NCBI RefSeq assembly: GCF_022508225.1
Contig: NZ_JAETXJ010000001.1
Span: 124,001 to 188,000, forward strand
DNA from: Desulfovibrio sp. UIB00
GTDB lineage: Bacteria > Desulfobacterota > Desulfovibrionia > Desulfovibrionales > Desulfovibrionaceae
Length of the DNA stretch: 64,000 nt
Reading direction: 5' to 3'
Part shown: positions 39,393-48,080 of the stretch, piece after piece
How positions within the stretch are numbered: the stretch's first letter is position 1
Layout of the letters: the number at the start of each line of letters is the position of its first letter
The notes under the pieces: model-generated
Database searches by the model: none
Told to the model about the DNA's origin: nothing
What the model saw: the letters and a program-made list of their open reading frames with translations, nothing else
Position numbers and translations under genes: made by a program

Positions 39393-39680
39393 ATGAAAAA
39401 AGTATGTTTTGCAATCGTGCTGGCGGCCATGCTTGCCTTGCCCATGACTGCCTCGGCAAAGAGCGACAAAATAGATTTCGGCAAGCTGCCTTGCAGTTCA
39501 TTTGTGCAGTTGGACGCCCAGACCATGACCATGTTCTATTTCTGGCTTGATGGTTACGCCAGCGCCAAAACTGGCGACACGACTCTGGATGTCAACGCTG
39601 TGGAAAACAACCTGACCCAGATCATGAAGGTCTGCAAACAGAGCCCCAACAAGACCGTGCTTTCGGTTATTGCCGACTAA
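39393..39680 (+). CDS. HdeA/HdeB-like periplasmic protein
   Basis: 95 residues with a clear signal peptide (MKKVCFAIVLAAMLALPMTASA) and a mature part resembling the HdeA/HdeB acid-stress chaperone family: LPCSSF near the start, FYFWLDGYASAKTGDTTLDV in the middle and VCKQSPNKTVLSVI at the end. Two cysteines remain in the mature part, as expected for the family disulfide. Such proteins prevent periplasmic protein aggregation at low pH; a related family has other roles. It stands alone after an AT-rich stretch, so it is probably regulated separately. A ribosome site (GGAAGTGCAAG) precedes the ATG loosely. Confidence 0.8.
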   Translation: MKKVCFAIVLAAMLALPMTASAKSDKIDFGKLPCSSFVQLDAQTMTMFYFWLDGYASAKTGDTTLDVNAVENNLTQIMKVCKQSPNKTVLSVIAD

Positions 39681-39744
39681 TAGCTCAAGGGGCGGACCGT
39701 AAGGCCCGCCCCTGATTCTTGGGGAGAAGGCCTTAAGCGCTCTG

Positions 39745-40995
39745 CTATGATTTTATCAGGGGCAGATTCGCCTGACGGGGCGCAGCCGTATTTGCGGCAG
39801 ATGGGCTGTCGTTTCCAAAAGCAAAAAGCTTGTCCGCCAGTTTACGGTGTGCAGCGGGCATTGCCAGTGTGTCCAGCTCTTGCGGCGTGACCCAGCGGGC
39901 TTCGGTGGCGGCAGAAAGCAGCGGCGGCTGCGGCGGTGCTATCTGCGAATCCGGCGCGTCCGCGCTGTCAAACTCAAGGCCAAAGCAGTGCAGCGTCAGT
40001 CGGTAGGTGGTGTATCCGTGCCGGATAATCCCGTGCTGCGCCGCCACGCGCACGGCAAATCCCGTTTCTTCCATAAATTCCCGCACGGTGGCCTGTTCCG
40101 GGCTTTCGTCCGGCTCGACCCGTCCGCCAGGAAATTCCCACAGGTTGCCCCACACGCCAGCAGGCGGGCGCTTCTGCACAAATAGCCTGTTGCCGTAGCG
40201 CAAAACCCCGGTCACGGCGTTGACGGGCGTGATGGTGGCTCGCTTACCAGGCACAGGACGCTGGTCTGTGATACCCAGATGCAGGCTGATGCAGAACCGT
40301 GCCAGCGGGCACTCTGTGCAGCGCGGCTTTTTGCTGCAAACAAGCGCCCCAAGCTCCATCATGGCCTGATTGTGCTCGCGCGACTTGCCCTCGGGCACCA
40401 GCCGCAAGGCCCAGCGGTGAATGATGCCCGCTGCCGGGTTCTGCTTTACGGGGCTGTCCACATCAAAAATGCGCGCAATAACGCGTTCCACATTGGCGTC
40501 CACGCACGGCAACTTCTCGCCAAAGGCAATGCTTGCCACCGCGCCTGCCGTGTAGGGGCCAACACCGGGCAGACTTCGGATGGCTTCAAGCTCCGAGGGG
40601 AAAACGCCGCCGTGTTCCGCCATGATTTTGCGGGCGGCGGTCAGGATATGTCTGGCGCGCGAATAGTAGCCAAGGCCTTCCCACTGACGCAGCACGTCTT
40701 CCTCGCTGGCGGCGGCAAGCGTGGCTATGTCCGGGAAGCGCTGCATCCAGCGGTTAAAATAGCTGACGCCACGCTCCATCTGAGTTTGCTGAAGCATGAC
40801 TTCGGAAATCCATACTTCGTAGGGCGTGTAGTTGACCCGCCACGGCAGGCGGCGCTGGTTTGCGGCAAACCAGCCGAGCAGGGAGTTCTGCAGTTCGCCA
40901 AGATGATCCTGGGGCGGCAGATGCACGCTGGTTGCGGCCTGTTCCGGTATACCCGGCAGTGTTGCCAGCTGGGGCTTGGAAGTCTTGCGGTTCAT
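39745..40995 (-). CDS. mutY: A/G-specific adenine glycosylase
   Basis: 416 residues. It removes adenine mispaired with 8-oxoguanine. HhH glycosylase core: [12 protein letters not shown] (catalytic Glu in the SEVMLQQT motif), helix-hairpin-helix [13 protein letters not shown] and catalytic Asp in [11 protein letters not shown] cysteine cluster follows, then a NUDIX-like C-terminal domain ([21 protein letters not shown]) for 8-oxoguanine recognition. The cysteine pattern is C-X5-C-X2-C-X5-C, one residue shorter in the first spacing than the common C-X6. The first ~30 residues are a non-conserved extension. It is convergent with the hdeA-like gene. Confidence 0.95.
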   Translation of the reverse strand: MNRKTSKPQLATLPGIPEQAATSVHLPPQDHLGELQNSLLGWFAANQRRLPWRVNYTPYEVWISEVMLQQTQMERGVSYFNRWMQRFPDIATLAAASEEDVLRQWEGLGYYSRARHILTAARKIMAEHGGVFPSELEAIRSLPGVGPYTAGAVASIAFGEKLPCVDANVERVIARIFDVDSPVKQNPAAGIIHRWALRLVPEGKSREHNQAMMELGALVCSKKPRCTECPLARFCISLHLGITDQRPVPGKRATITPVNAVTGVLRYGNRLFVQKRPPAGVWGNLWEFPGGRVEPDESPEQATVREFMEETGFAVRVAAQHGIIRHGYTTYRLTLHCFGLEFDSADAPDSQIAPPQPPLLSAATEARWVTPQELDTLAMPAAHRKLADKLFAFGNDSPSAANTAAPRQANLPLIKS

Positions 40996-41107
40996 GCTGC
41001 AAGCCTATACCGGGAAACGGGCATTGTCATCCGCGCTTCCATACCCTATATTCGCGCCAATGGCGGGGGAACGCCCGCTGTGCAGAATAACCATTCAAGG
41101 AGCACCC

Positions 41108-41617
41108 ATGTCCGACAATCCTACGGTTTTGCTGGAGACTTCCTCCGGCGACATTCTTGTGGAGCTTTATGCCGACAAGGCCCCCCAAACCGTTGCCAAT
41201 TTTTTGAAATATGTGGATGACGGCTTTTACGCCAACACCATTTTTCACCGCGTTATCCCCGGTTTCATGATTCAGGGCGGCGGCCTTGGTGCGCGCATGG
41301 ACGAAAAGTCCACCCGCGAGCCTGTAACCAACGAAGCAGACAACGGCCTCAAGAACGAGCGCGGCACCCTGGCCATGGCCCGCACCCGCGATCCCCACAG
41401 CGCCACCGCCCAGTTCTTCATCAATCTGGTGGACAACGATTTTCTCAACCACAGCTCCCCCACCCCTGACGGCTGGGGTTACTGCGTTTTCGGCAAAGTG
41501 ACCGAAGGCATGGAGAATGTGGACAAAATTGCCAAGGTTAAGACCAAGACCGTGGGCTTTCATGAAAATGTGCCCACCGACATGGTGCTGATCACCGGGG
41601 CAAGCCGCTTCGAATAA
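41108..41617 (+). CDS. Cyclophilin-type peptidyl-prolyl cis-trans isomerase
   Basis: 169-residue single-domain cyclophilin that accelerates proline isomerisation during folding. The active-site block [14 protein letters not shown] and the ATAQFFINL block are present, with catalytic Arg in FHRV. There is no signal peptide, so it is probably cytoplasmic (PpiB type). AAGGAG lies 6 bases before the ATG at 41108. A long in-frame extension upstream is rejected. A terminator follows. Confidence 0.95.
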   Translation: MSDNPTVLLETSSGDILVELYADKAPQTVANFLKYVDDGFYANTIFHRVIPGFMIQGGGLGARMDEKSTREPVTNEADNGLKNERGTLAMARTRDPHSATAQFFINLVDNDFLNHSSPTPDGWGYCVFGKVTEGMENVDKIAKVKTKTVGFHENVPTDMVLITGASRFE

Positions 41618-41650
41618 ATGGCGCAGCAGGCTTTGTCTGCAACGCCGTCG

Positions 41651-41698
41651 CACAAAACCGCCGTATGCCCGCAGTTGCGGCGCTGCGGCGGTTTTGTG
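41651..41698 (+). terminator. Terminator after the cyclophilin gene
   Basis: Stem CACAAAACCGCCG / CGGCGGTTTTGTG around a 22-base loop, flanked by A and T runs. Confidence 0.8.
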
Positions 41699-41759
41699 TT
41701 TGAGCGGCCTGTTACGCACAAGCAATCTGTGCGCCAAACCTGAAAAAAGAGGAAAAGTC

Positions 41760-42242
41760 ATGTCCAGAGACATCGTTGCCGCCCTTGAAGAACCCTATCA
41801 GCGCTCCTGGGCCCTGCTGGCCCAGTTTATGGACATTTGCCCCGAAAACATTTGGGCCGAAACCAACGGCGGCTGGCCTGTGTGGCAACAGGTGGCCCAC
41901 GCCATTGCCGTGCTGAACTTCTTTATTCTTGAAAAAGATGATGAAGCCTTTTTGCCCGCGCCTGCCACCATTGGCGTGCTAATGCTCAAGGAGCAGGGCA
42001 AGGATGTTGTGGGCAAAGAAGCCATGCAGGCCTACGGAAAATCTGTGAAGGCAGCAGTGGACGCACGGCTGGTGGCGCTTTCCAATGCCGACCTGACCAG
42101 GGTGCAGGAGCGCGTGAGCAAAAAGATTGGCCGGGATCTCACCTATGCAGCCATGATTGCCATGCTGGCCTCGCACACCACCTACCATCTGGGTTCCTGT
42201 GATGCGGCTTTGCGGGATCACGGCTTGCCGGGCGTGTTCTAG
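41760..42242 (+). CDS. DinB-like four-helix metal-binding protein
   Basis: 160 residues with the DinB fold pattern: conserved His in WQQVAHAIAVLNFF near residue 45 and the HTTYHLGSCDAAL motif near the C-terminus, giving the usual three histidines for a metal. Members include thiol transferases and unknown enzymes, so no reaction is assigned. AGAGGAAAA precedes the ATG at 41760. It follows the cyclophilin gene after a terminator. Confidence 0.8.
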   Translation: MSRDIVAALEEPYQRSWALLAQFMDICPENIWAETNGGWPVWQQVAHAIAVLNFFILEKDDEAFLPAPATIGVLMLKEQGKDVVGKEAMQAYGKSVKAAVDARLVALSNADLTRVQERVSKKIGRDLTYAAMIAMLASHTTYHLGSCDAALRDHGLPGVF

Positions 42243-42501
42243 CTGTAACCGTATTTTGCTTGTTGGCAGGGTGTGTTGCGGCAAGCTTTGAGTCTGCCGC
42301 AGACACCCGCGCCGTCTGCGTATCACGACAAGGGCGGGCAGCGGCGCAATTTTTTGTGATAAATCATCTGGAACAGCTTGACTCGGCAGCGTGGAGCCTT
42401 AACTAAAAATCATAGCTTGAACGTATGTTTTTTCGGCAAACGTTGCCGCCAAAAACAAAACTATAGATTTGAGCGCAACCTGCACTAAGCGGGAGGTTGT
42501 T

Positions 42502-43017
42502 ATGGCTACCTGGAAGAACGATCCCGACCATTCGCACCTTGGTTTTGTGGTGCGGCATCTCATGATTACCGACATAAACGGTCGATTTGCAGACGTTGCC
42601 ATTGATCTTGAAACAGCCAAGGATGACCTTTCTGACGCTGTTTTTACCATGACGGCCAAGGCTGTGAGCATTGACACCCATGTGCATGCGCGGGACGAAC
42701 ATTTGCGTTCGCCGGATTTTTTTGATGTGGCGCAGCACCCCGAGGTTACCTTCCAGAGTTCGTCTGTACGTCTTGGGCCGGATCATGCCGGAACCATCAC
42801 TGGTCTGCTCGAAATGCGTGGCGCCGCGCGGGAAGTGACGTTCAACATCACAGCCAGCGACCGTATCACCAATCCCATCAACAACAAGGAAACGCAGTCT
42901 TTCAGCATCACTGGCGAGGTGAATCGCAGCGACTTTGGTATTGGCCCCAACATCCCGGCAGCCATTGTGGGCGACAGGGTAAAGGTGGCGGCCAACTTTG
43001 AAGTTTCGCCTGCCTAG
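42502..43017 (+). CDS. YceI-like lipid-binding family protein
   Basis: 171 residues with the YceI lipocalin-like fold: MATWKNDPDHSHLGFVVRHL at the start, FADVAIDLETAK, IDTHVHARDEHLRSPDFFDV and EVTFQSSSVRL. The Asp/His-rich DEHLRSPDFFD segment is the family hallmark. Members bind polyisoprenoids or amphiphiles. Unlike E. coli YceI this copy has no signal peptide, so it would be cytoplasmic. GGGAGG precedes the ATG. A terminator follows at 43211-43242. Confidence 0.92.
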   Translation: MATWKNDPDHSHLGFVVRHLMITDINGRFADVAIDLETAKDDLSDAVFTMTAKAVSIDTHVHARDEHLRSPDFFDVAQHPEVTFQSSSVRLGPDHAGTITGLLEMRGAAREVTFNITASDRITNPINNKETQSFSITGEVNRSDFGIGPNIPAAIVGDRVKVAANFEVSPA

Positions 43018-43210
43018 GCATCTGAATATTGAGATGTTTTGCGGGGGGTCTTTGAGTTGAGAACCCCCGCAAGATATGGGCAAGCCTTGTTGGTTCCGCA
43101 CATTGTTTTGATGCTTGCATGCGCCTGAAACAGCTCACTTATGATTGCTTTTTGCCTCCGATCTTTCCCACCACGCGAAATCCGGCCCCGCCATACCCCG
43201 GGTTACGTTT

Positions 43211-43242
43211 AAAAGCCGCTCCTGCTAACAGGGGCGGCTTTT
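43211..43242 (+). terminator. Terminator after the yceI-like gene
   Basis: Stem AAAAGCCGCTCCTG / CAGGGGCGGCTTTT with a 4-base loop. Confidence 0.85.
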
Positions 43243-43271
43243 AATTCTTCTGGCCATGCATTACTTCTCCA

Positions 43272-43302
43272 CAAAAAAGGCCGGGTACAGATGCCCCGGC
43301 CT
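43272..43302 (-). terminator. Terminator for the convergent periplasmic gene
   Basis: On the minus strand a CCGGCCTT-type stem (plus strand AGGCCGGG / CCCGGCCT, 8-9 base loop) is followed by TTTTTT. It lies 35 bases past the stop of the gene at 43337-43798. Confidence 0.8.
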
Positions 43303-43336
43303 GATGGCCCTGTCGGGCCAATATGTATTTAAAATC

Positions 43337-43798
43337 TTACTGGATCTTGCAGTTGCCGTCGTTGCAGTCTTCGGTGGCAATCACAGGCGTAGCCTGGAAC
43401 AATACCACCTGTTCGCGTCCCTTGTTGGTAATGACCACCACGGTAATGCGCATGAGGCCTTCGGGCAGAGCCGGAGTGGCCTTGGCCTTGAGGTAGCCTG
43501 TGCCGGTGATGAGCTTGGCGTCGCTGATCAGGGCCGTGCGGGCATTGGTGAAGGTCAGGCGGTCAATGACCAGTTCCTTGCTCTTGATGGTATTGATGAA
43601 GTGTTCCTTGTCCTCAATGTGCCCGTTGGCGTTGATATGCCAGTAGTTGGGGGCCAGCAGGGTTTCAAGGGCCGGGACGTCGCCTGTCATCACAGCTTCT
43701 GTATAGAGCGCCACGGTGTCAGCCTTGGCGTGGGCAAGCCCGCCGGAAAGGGCGATCACAAGGGCGATGAACACAGTGGTTACTTGCAGAATCTTCAT
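43337..43798 (-). CDS. Periplasmic NTF2/SnoaL-like protein of unknown function
   Basis: 153 residues with a signal peptide (MKILQVTTVFIALVIALSGGLAHA) and a mature domain resembling DUF4440/SnoaL-like small proteins: ALYTEAVMTGDVPALETLL, APNYWHINANGHIEDKEHFIN and later beta strands. The C-terminus carries two cysteines (CNDGNC) that could form a disulfide. AGGGAGG precedes the ATG at 43798; a longer in-frame reading is rejected. The ligand or substrate is unknown. Confidence 0.8.
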   Translation of the reverse strand: MKILQVTTVFIALVIALSGGLAHAKADTVALYTEAVMTGDVPALETLLAPNYWHINANGHIEDKEHFINTIKSKELVIDRLTFTNARTALISDAKLITGTGYLKAKATPALPEGLMRITVVVITNKGREQVVLFQATPVIATEDCNDGNCKIQ

Positions 43799-43968
43799 GA
43801 TATCCTCCCTGAATGGGCTGTTGGGGCGGCCAGAACGAAAATTGCCAATGTGCACGGATTCTTCTATGATTATGAGTAAAGAGTTAAGCAAAACTTTTCC
43901 ATTGTAAAGCAAATATCTATCATCAAGCCGGATTTCCTGGCATTTTTTACTGTGAGGCATATGTTTTC

Positions 43969-44880
43969 ATGTTAACCAGCATTTTGCAAACCATTGGCAA
44001 CACTCCCATGCTGCGGCTCGATCTTTCGCGCGATCTACCCGGCACTGTCTGGCTGAAGCTTGAAAACCGCAATCCAGGCGGTTCCATTAAGGATCGCGTG
44101 GCCTTTCACCTTGTTGGCGAAGCTCTGGAAGAAGGGCGCGTTGAACCGGGCGGTGTGCTGGTGGAGGCCACCAGTGGGAATATGGGCATTGGTATGGCTC
44201 TGGTTGCCTCGGTGCGTGGCTTTCGCTGCATACTGACCATGCCCGAATCCATGAGCGTTGAGCGCCGCAACCTGCTGCGGGCGCTGGGCGCAGAGCTTGT
44301 ACTCACCCCGGCGGAACAGGGCATGAGCGGCGCAGTGGCGGCTGCAAAGCGAATTGCCGATGAACAGGATGCCTTTGTACTCGGCCAGTTTACCAATCCG
44401 CAGGCTGTAGTGGCCCATTACAAGACCACCGGGCCGGAAATTTTCAAGGACAGCGTGGGCAAGATGGACGTGCTGGTCGCGGGCGTTGGCTCCGGCTCGA
44501 CCATCACGGGCGTCGGGCGGTACCTCAAGGAGCGCATTCCCGGCTTCAGGGTGGTGGCCGTGGAGCCAGCCGCTTCGCCGGTGCTTTCTGGCGGCAAACC
44601 CGGCCCCCATCTTATTCAGGGTATTGGCGCAGACTTTGTGCCAGCAATCCTTGATCGCGCGCTGCTGGACGAAATCATCCAGATGGACGGCGAGGAAGCC
44701 ATAAGAACCGCCCGTCTGCTCATGGAAAACGGCATCATGGCGGGCATATCCACAGGCTCCAACGTGCGCGCGGCCCTTGACCTTGCGACGCGGCCAGAAA
44801 TGCAGGACAAGAATATCGTTACCTTTGCCTGCGACACGGGCGAACGCTACATGTCAACGCGGTTGTTCCAGGGAATATAA
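43969..44880 (+). CDS. cysK: Cysteine synthase (O-acetylserine sulfhydrylase)
   Basis: 303-residue PLP enzyme making cysteine from O-acetylserine and sulfide, a natural step in a sulfide-producing organism. The PLP lysine is in NPGGSIKDRVA near residue 42, the substrate loop reads EATSGNMGIGMA, and the phosphate loop GVGSGSTITGVG near 181. C-terminal GISTGSNVRAA is present. It could equally be a CysM-type enzyme; length fits CysK/CysM. The ATG is chosen for homology with the MLTSILQTIGNTPML opening; GAGG lies 11 bases upstream. Confidence 0.93.
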   Translation: MLTSILQTIGNTPMLRLDLSRDLPGTVWLKLENRNPGGSIKDRVAFHLVGEALEEGRVEPGGVLVEATSGNMGIGMALVASVRGFRCILTMPESMSVERRNLLRALGAELVLTPAEQGMSGAVAAAKRIADEQDAFVLGQFTNPQAVVAHYKTTGPEIFKDSVGKMDVLVAGVGSGSTITGVGRYLKERIPGFRVVAVEPAASPVLSGGKPGPHLIQGIGADFVPAILDRALLDEIIQMDGEEAIRTARLLMENGIMAGISTGSNVRAALDLATRPEMQDKNIVTFACDTGERYMSTRLFQGI

Positions 44881-45134
44881 GCTGCTGGCAAGCTGGCTTT
44901 GCACCTGATTTATGACGCTATTTTCAATGCCAATGCCCTCAGTTTGATATGTTCCCCGTTTTGTGCGAAACAGAAAAATATGAAAAAAACTGTCTTTTCG
45001 GCCTGCATGGCTAAATATTTGCACTCGGCAACCGATAAGAGAGTCAGCGTAAGCTTCGCTCACCGGCTGGCAGCAAACAGGTTCAGGTCTGCCGTCCGAC
45101 ATTAACGGGCCTCAGCCCAACGGAGAGCATTTCC

Positions 45135-46076
45135 ATGGCGCAGACCAACATCCTGCTGGAAACCGGCACCAATGAGCTGGAAATTGTGGAATTTTTCGTC
45201 AACCAGGACGGTTACGAAGCCCACTATGGCCTTAACGTGGCCAAGGTGGTTGAAATTGGCCGTCGCCAGCCGGTGACTGCCATGCCGGAAATGCGCCATA
45301 AAGCACTTTTGGGCGCGTTTCTGCACCGCAATGGCCGTGTGGTGCCGCTGATTGATATGGCTCAGTTTCTGGGCAGTGGGCCCATTGAAAACGAAGACGC
45401 CAAGGTTATCGTCACCGAATTCAACGGCGTATGTACGGGCTTTCTGGTGTCGGGTGTCAACCGCATCTATCGGCTGAGCTGGACGGATGTGGAAGCGCCG
45501 GGGCAGTTTTTGCAGAATGTGAGCCGCAGCTCGGTAACGGGCGTGGTGCGGCTGGAAGAGCGCGTGATCTTTTTGCTGGATCTTGAAGCCATCGTAGCCG
45601 AACTGCATCCGGCCATGGCCATGCGCTTTGACGCCTCCGACATGCGCCACAGCGGGGAAAAAGTTTACAATATCCTACACGTGGATGATTCAAGCAGTAT
45701 CCGTAGTCTGCTGCTTGACCTGCTCAATAAGGAAGGCCGCTTCACGGTAACGCAGAAGGTCAACGGGCAGGAAGCCTGGGATTACCTGAAGGTACTGCGC
45801 GACCGCTGCGAGGCCGAAGATCGCCCCATTTCCGATTTCATTCACGGCGTCATCACAGACATAGAAATGCCCGGCATGGATGGTCTGGCCCTGTGCAAGC
45901 ACATCAAGGATGAAAGAGTCCTTAAAAAGTTGCCTGTGGCCATCTTCTCTTCCATGATCAACGAGCCTCTTGCCAAGAAATGCGCTGTTGTGGGGGCTGA
46001 CGTGCAGTATACCAAGCCCGACCTCAAAGTGCTTTCCGTCAAGCTGTACGATCTGGTGACCGAAGCCTGGGGCTGA
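45135..46076 (+). CDS. cheV: CheV-type chemotaxis adaptor (CheW domain plus receiver)
   Basis: 313 residues. An N-terminal CheW-like domain (about 10-160, LLGAFLHRNGRVVPLIDM) couples receptors to CheA, and a C-terminal receiver (about 178-310) has the acidic pair VDDSS, the phosphoacceptor Asp in TDIEMPGMDG, and the Lys in YTKPDL. It is a stand-alone adaptor with no che or fli genes beside it. ACGGAGAG precedes the ATG. A strong terminator follows. Confidence 0.93.
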   Translation: MAQTNILLETGTNELEIVEFFVNQDGYEAHYGLNVAKVVEIGRRQPVTAMPEMRHKALLGAFLHRNGRVVPLIDMAQFLGSGPIENEDAKVIVTEFNGVCTGFLVSGVNRIYRLSWTDVEAPGQFLQNVSRSSVTGVVRLEERVIFLLDLEAIVAELHPAMAMRFDASDMRHSGEKVYNILHVDDSSSIRSLLLDLLNKEGRFTVTQKVNGQEAWDYLKVLRDRCEAEDRPISDFIHGVITDIEMPGMDGLALCKHIKDERVLKKLPVAIFSSMINEPLAKKCAVVGADVQYTKPDLKVLSVKLYDLVTEAWG

Positions 46077-46100
46077 GGCCTTTTTCGCTTAAAATATTCT

Positions 46101-46142
46101 GAAGGCCCTCTCCCATTGGTCAATCAATGAGAGAGGGCCTTC
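46101..46142. terminator. Terminator after cheV
   Basis: Stem GAAGGCCCTCTC / GAGAGGGCCTTC with an 18-base loop, then TTGT. Two further GC-rich inverted repeats (CCCCCTCTCG / CGAGAGGGGG at 46176-46205, and GGCGGCC / GGCCGCC at about 46216-46238) lie between this and the fumarate reductase operon and may end its transcript from the other side. Confidence 0.8.
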
Positions 46143-46261
46143 TTGTATTGAAATATCTGCGATTTTAACGCGCAACCCCCTCTCGGGTAGGGACACGAGA
46201 GGGGGCGCGCATGGGGCGGCCAGGGGTAGGGGCCGCCTTTTGTCACTATGATCAGGGCTGA

Positions 46262-47116
46262 TTAGCCCATCTTGGTGGCGTCAATCACGTTGTAGTCGAG
46301 GCCCAGTTCCTTGCCGGGGATACCCAGGGCAAGGCCCACAAGCTGCGAAAGGTGCAGCACGGGCACACGGGCTTTCGACTTGGCTATATCCTGCGCTGCT
46401 TCCTGATAAATGTCGAGCTGCATCTGGCAGAGCGGGCAGGGGGTTACGATGCAGGCTGCGCCGGAGGTCGCCGCGCTGTCCACAATCTGGCTGGTCATGT
46501 GCATGACGGATTTTTCCGCCGGATACACGGCATGGAAGCCGCAGCAGTCCAGCCGCTTGGCAAAGGGAACCGTCTGCCCGCCAAGGGCGGCCACCACGGT
46601 TTCAAAGCTCGAGGGATTCACCGAGCTTTCAAAGCCAAGGGCGGATTCTGGCCGCAGGCTGTGACAGCCGTAGAAGGCCGCCACTTTAAGGCCCGTAAGC
46701 GGCTTGGTCACCTTGCTCTTGAGGGTTTGGGCGTTTTGCGCCAGAACCCAGAGCAGGCTGGTGATGTCGCTGGTGCCGTTATAGGTCATGTTGCCCTTGG
46801 CAAGAAAGGTGTTGATACGGTCCTTCTTGCCGCCGTCAAGCTCTGCCTTGGCGCGGCGCAGCATGAGCAGGCAGGTGCTGCACGAGGTCAACACGGGCAG
46901 GCCCATTTTTTCGGCCAGGGCGATGTTGCGGGCGTTGGCAACCAAGGTCGCCACGGGGTCCACATCCTGAGCCTGTGAAGCGCCGCAGCAGCTCCAGCCG
47001 GGGATTTCCTTGAGTTTGATGCCAAGCCTCGGGGCCACGGCCTCAAGAGCCATCTTGGATTCCTTGGCGGCCTGAGTCAGCACGCAGCCGGGAAAAAAGG
47101 CGAATTCGGTCTGCAT
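46262..47116 (-). CDS. mfrE: Cysteine-rich subunit of methylmenaquinol:fumarate reductase type complex (MfrE/SdhE)
   Basis: 284 residues with two CCG domains as in heterodisulfide reductase HdrB: FFPGCVLTQ, then SCCGASQA and CSTC in the first, and FYGCHS, DCCGFHA and CPLCQM in the second. These bind non-cubane [4Fe-4S] clusters. In Wolinella-type SdhABE/Mfr, this subunit attaches the enzyme to the membrane and passes electrons from methylmenaquinol. AAGGAG lies before the ATG at 47116, 4 bases past the previous stop. The longer reading upstream is rejected. Confidence 0.87.
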   Translation of the reverse strand: MQTEFAFFPGCVLTQAAKESKMALEAVAPRLGIKLKEIPGWSCCGASQAQDVDPVATLVANARNIALAEKMGLPVLTSCSTCLLMLRRAKAELDGGKKDRINTFLAKGNMTYNGTSDITSLLWVLAQNAQTLKSKVTKPLTGLKVAAFYGCHSLRPESALGFESSVNPSSFETVVAALGGQTVPFAKRLDCCGFHAVYPAEKSVMHMTSQIVDSAATSGAACIVTPCPLCQMQLDIYQEAAQDIAKSKARVPVLHLSQLVGLALGIPGKELGLDYNVIDATKMG

Positions 47117-47120
47117 ACGG

Positions 47121-48080
47121 CTACTCCTTCTCTGCGGCATGGGCCGCCTGAATCATCTTCACCAGGGCGTCATGCCCTTCAATGGTTTCGCCGCCAAAAG
47201 CCTCAAGCGGATTCATCTTGCCCTGACGCAGCAGGGTCACAGCCATGCCCGCGCGGGCAATGGTGCTGATTCCTTCGGTGCGCAGGGCAAGGCGCACTTC
47301 GTTGAGGCGGCCGGAGTCTTCCACCAGATCGGTGTAGAACGACTTGGCGTGGGCCGGGCCAACGCCGTCGGTCATGCCCTTGGCCATAACGAGGGCCCGC
47401 AGACCGGCGATATCGTCGGCAGCGCTGATGCCCTTGGGGCAGCGGCTGGCGCATTCCTGACAATGCACGCAGTTCCACAGGCCGCCCGCCACGGCGGGCT
47501 TGCCGTGCAACAGGGGATCCTTGGAGCGCGAATCGTTGGCCACGCGCCATGCGTGGGTGAAGACAAAGGGTTCCATGTAGTCGCTGCGGTCGGCGGTGAG
47601 CTTGTTGCACTCAGAGGCGCACGCGCCGCAGAGGATGCAGTCCCACTGCTTGATGATGCGGTCGAATTCCTTCTGGTTCTGGCGGCAGCCTTCCTTCATG
47701 GAGAATTCGGATTTTGCCACCATGCCCGGATGCACCTTGCGCAGGTTTTCCATGGCGGGTTCCCAGTCCACAACGAGGTCGGAAATAACCTTGAAGTTCG
47801 CCAGGGGCGAAATGTGGAAGGTATTTGAGCCGTAAGTTTGGGCGAGGTCGTCCATCTTGGTGTCGCAGGCCAGAACCGCATGCCCGTTGACGCGCACGGC
47901 ACACGCTCCGCAGATGGCGCAGCGGCAGGAGGCCGTGAAGTTCAGCGTGGGATCCTGGGTCTGCTTGATGAACAACAGGGTGTTGAGCACGGTTTTGCCC
48001 GCCACGTCCGCCGGATCAAGTTTGTAGCTCTGCTCAAAACTGTTTTTGCCGTCAAAGCGGTCAATGATGATAGTGGGCAT
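47121..48080 (-). CDS. mfrB: Fumarate reductase iron-sulfur subunit (MfrB/SdhB type)
   Basis: 319 residues. A plant-type [2Fe-2S] ferredoxin region (CRCAICGACAVRVNG near residue 57) is followed by two CxxCxxC-type clusters (CILCGACASECNK and CVHCQECASRCPKG). These wire electrons from the cysteine-rich subunit to the flavin subunit. The start overlaps the flavin-subunit stop in a TAATG arrangement. Length exceeds the classic 240-residue FrdB, matching the E-type complexes with longer B subunits. Confidence 0.92.
   Translation of the reverse strand: MPTIIIDRFDGKNSFEQSYKLDPADVAGKTVLNTLLFIKQTQDPTLNFTASCRCAICGACAVRVNGHAVLACDTKMDDLAQTYGSNTFHISPLANFKVISDLVVDWEPAMENLRKVHPGMVAKSEFSMKEGCRQNQKEFDRIIKQWDCILCGACASECNKLTADRSDYMEPFVFTHAWRVANDSRSKDPLLHGKPAVAGGLWNCVHCQECASRCPKGISAADDIAGLRALVMAKGMTDGVGPAHAKSFYTDLVEDSGRLNEVRLALRTEGISTIARAGMAVTLLRQGKMNPLEAFGGETIEGHDALVKMIQAAHAAEKE

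Noticed and set aside
42340..42370. CRP/FNR-like site TTGTGATAAATCA upstream of the yceI-like gene
   Set aside because: The symmetry is partial and a single weak match is expected by chance in an AT-rich gap.
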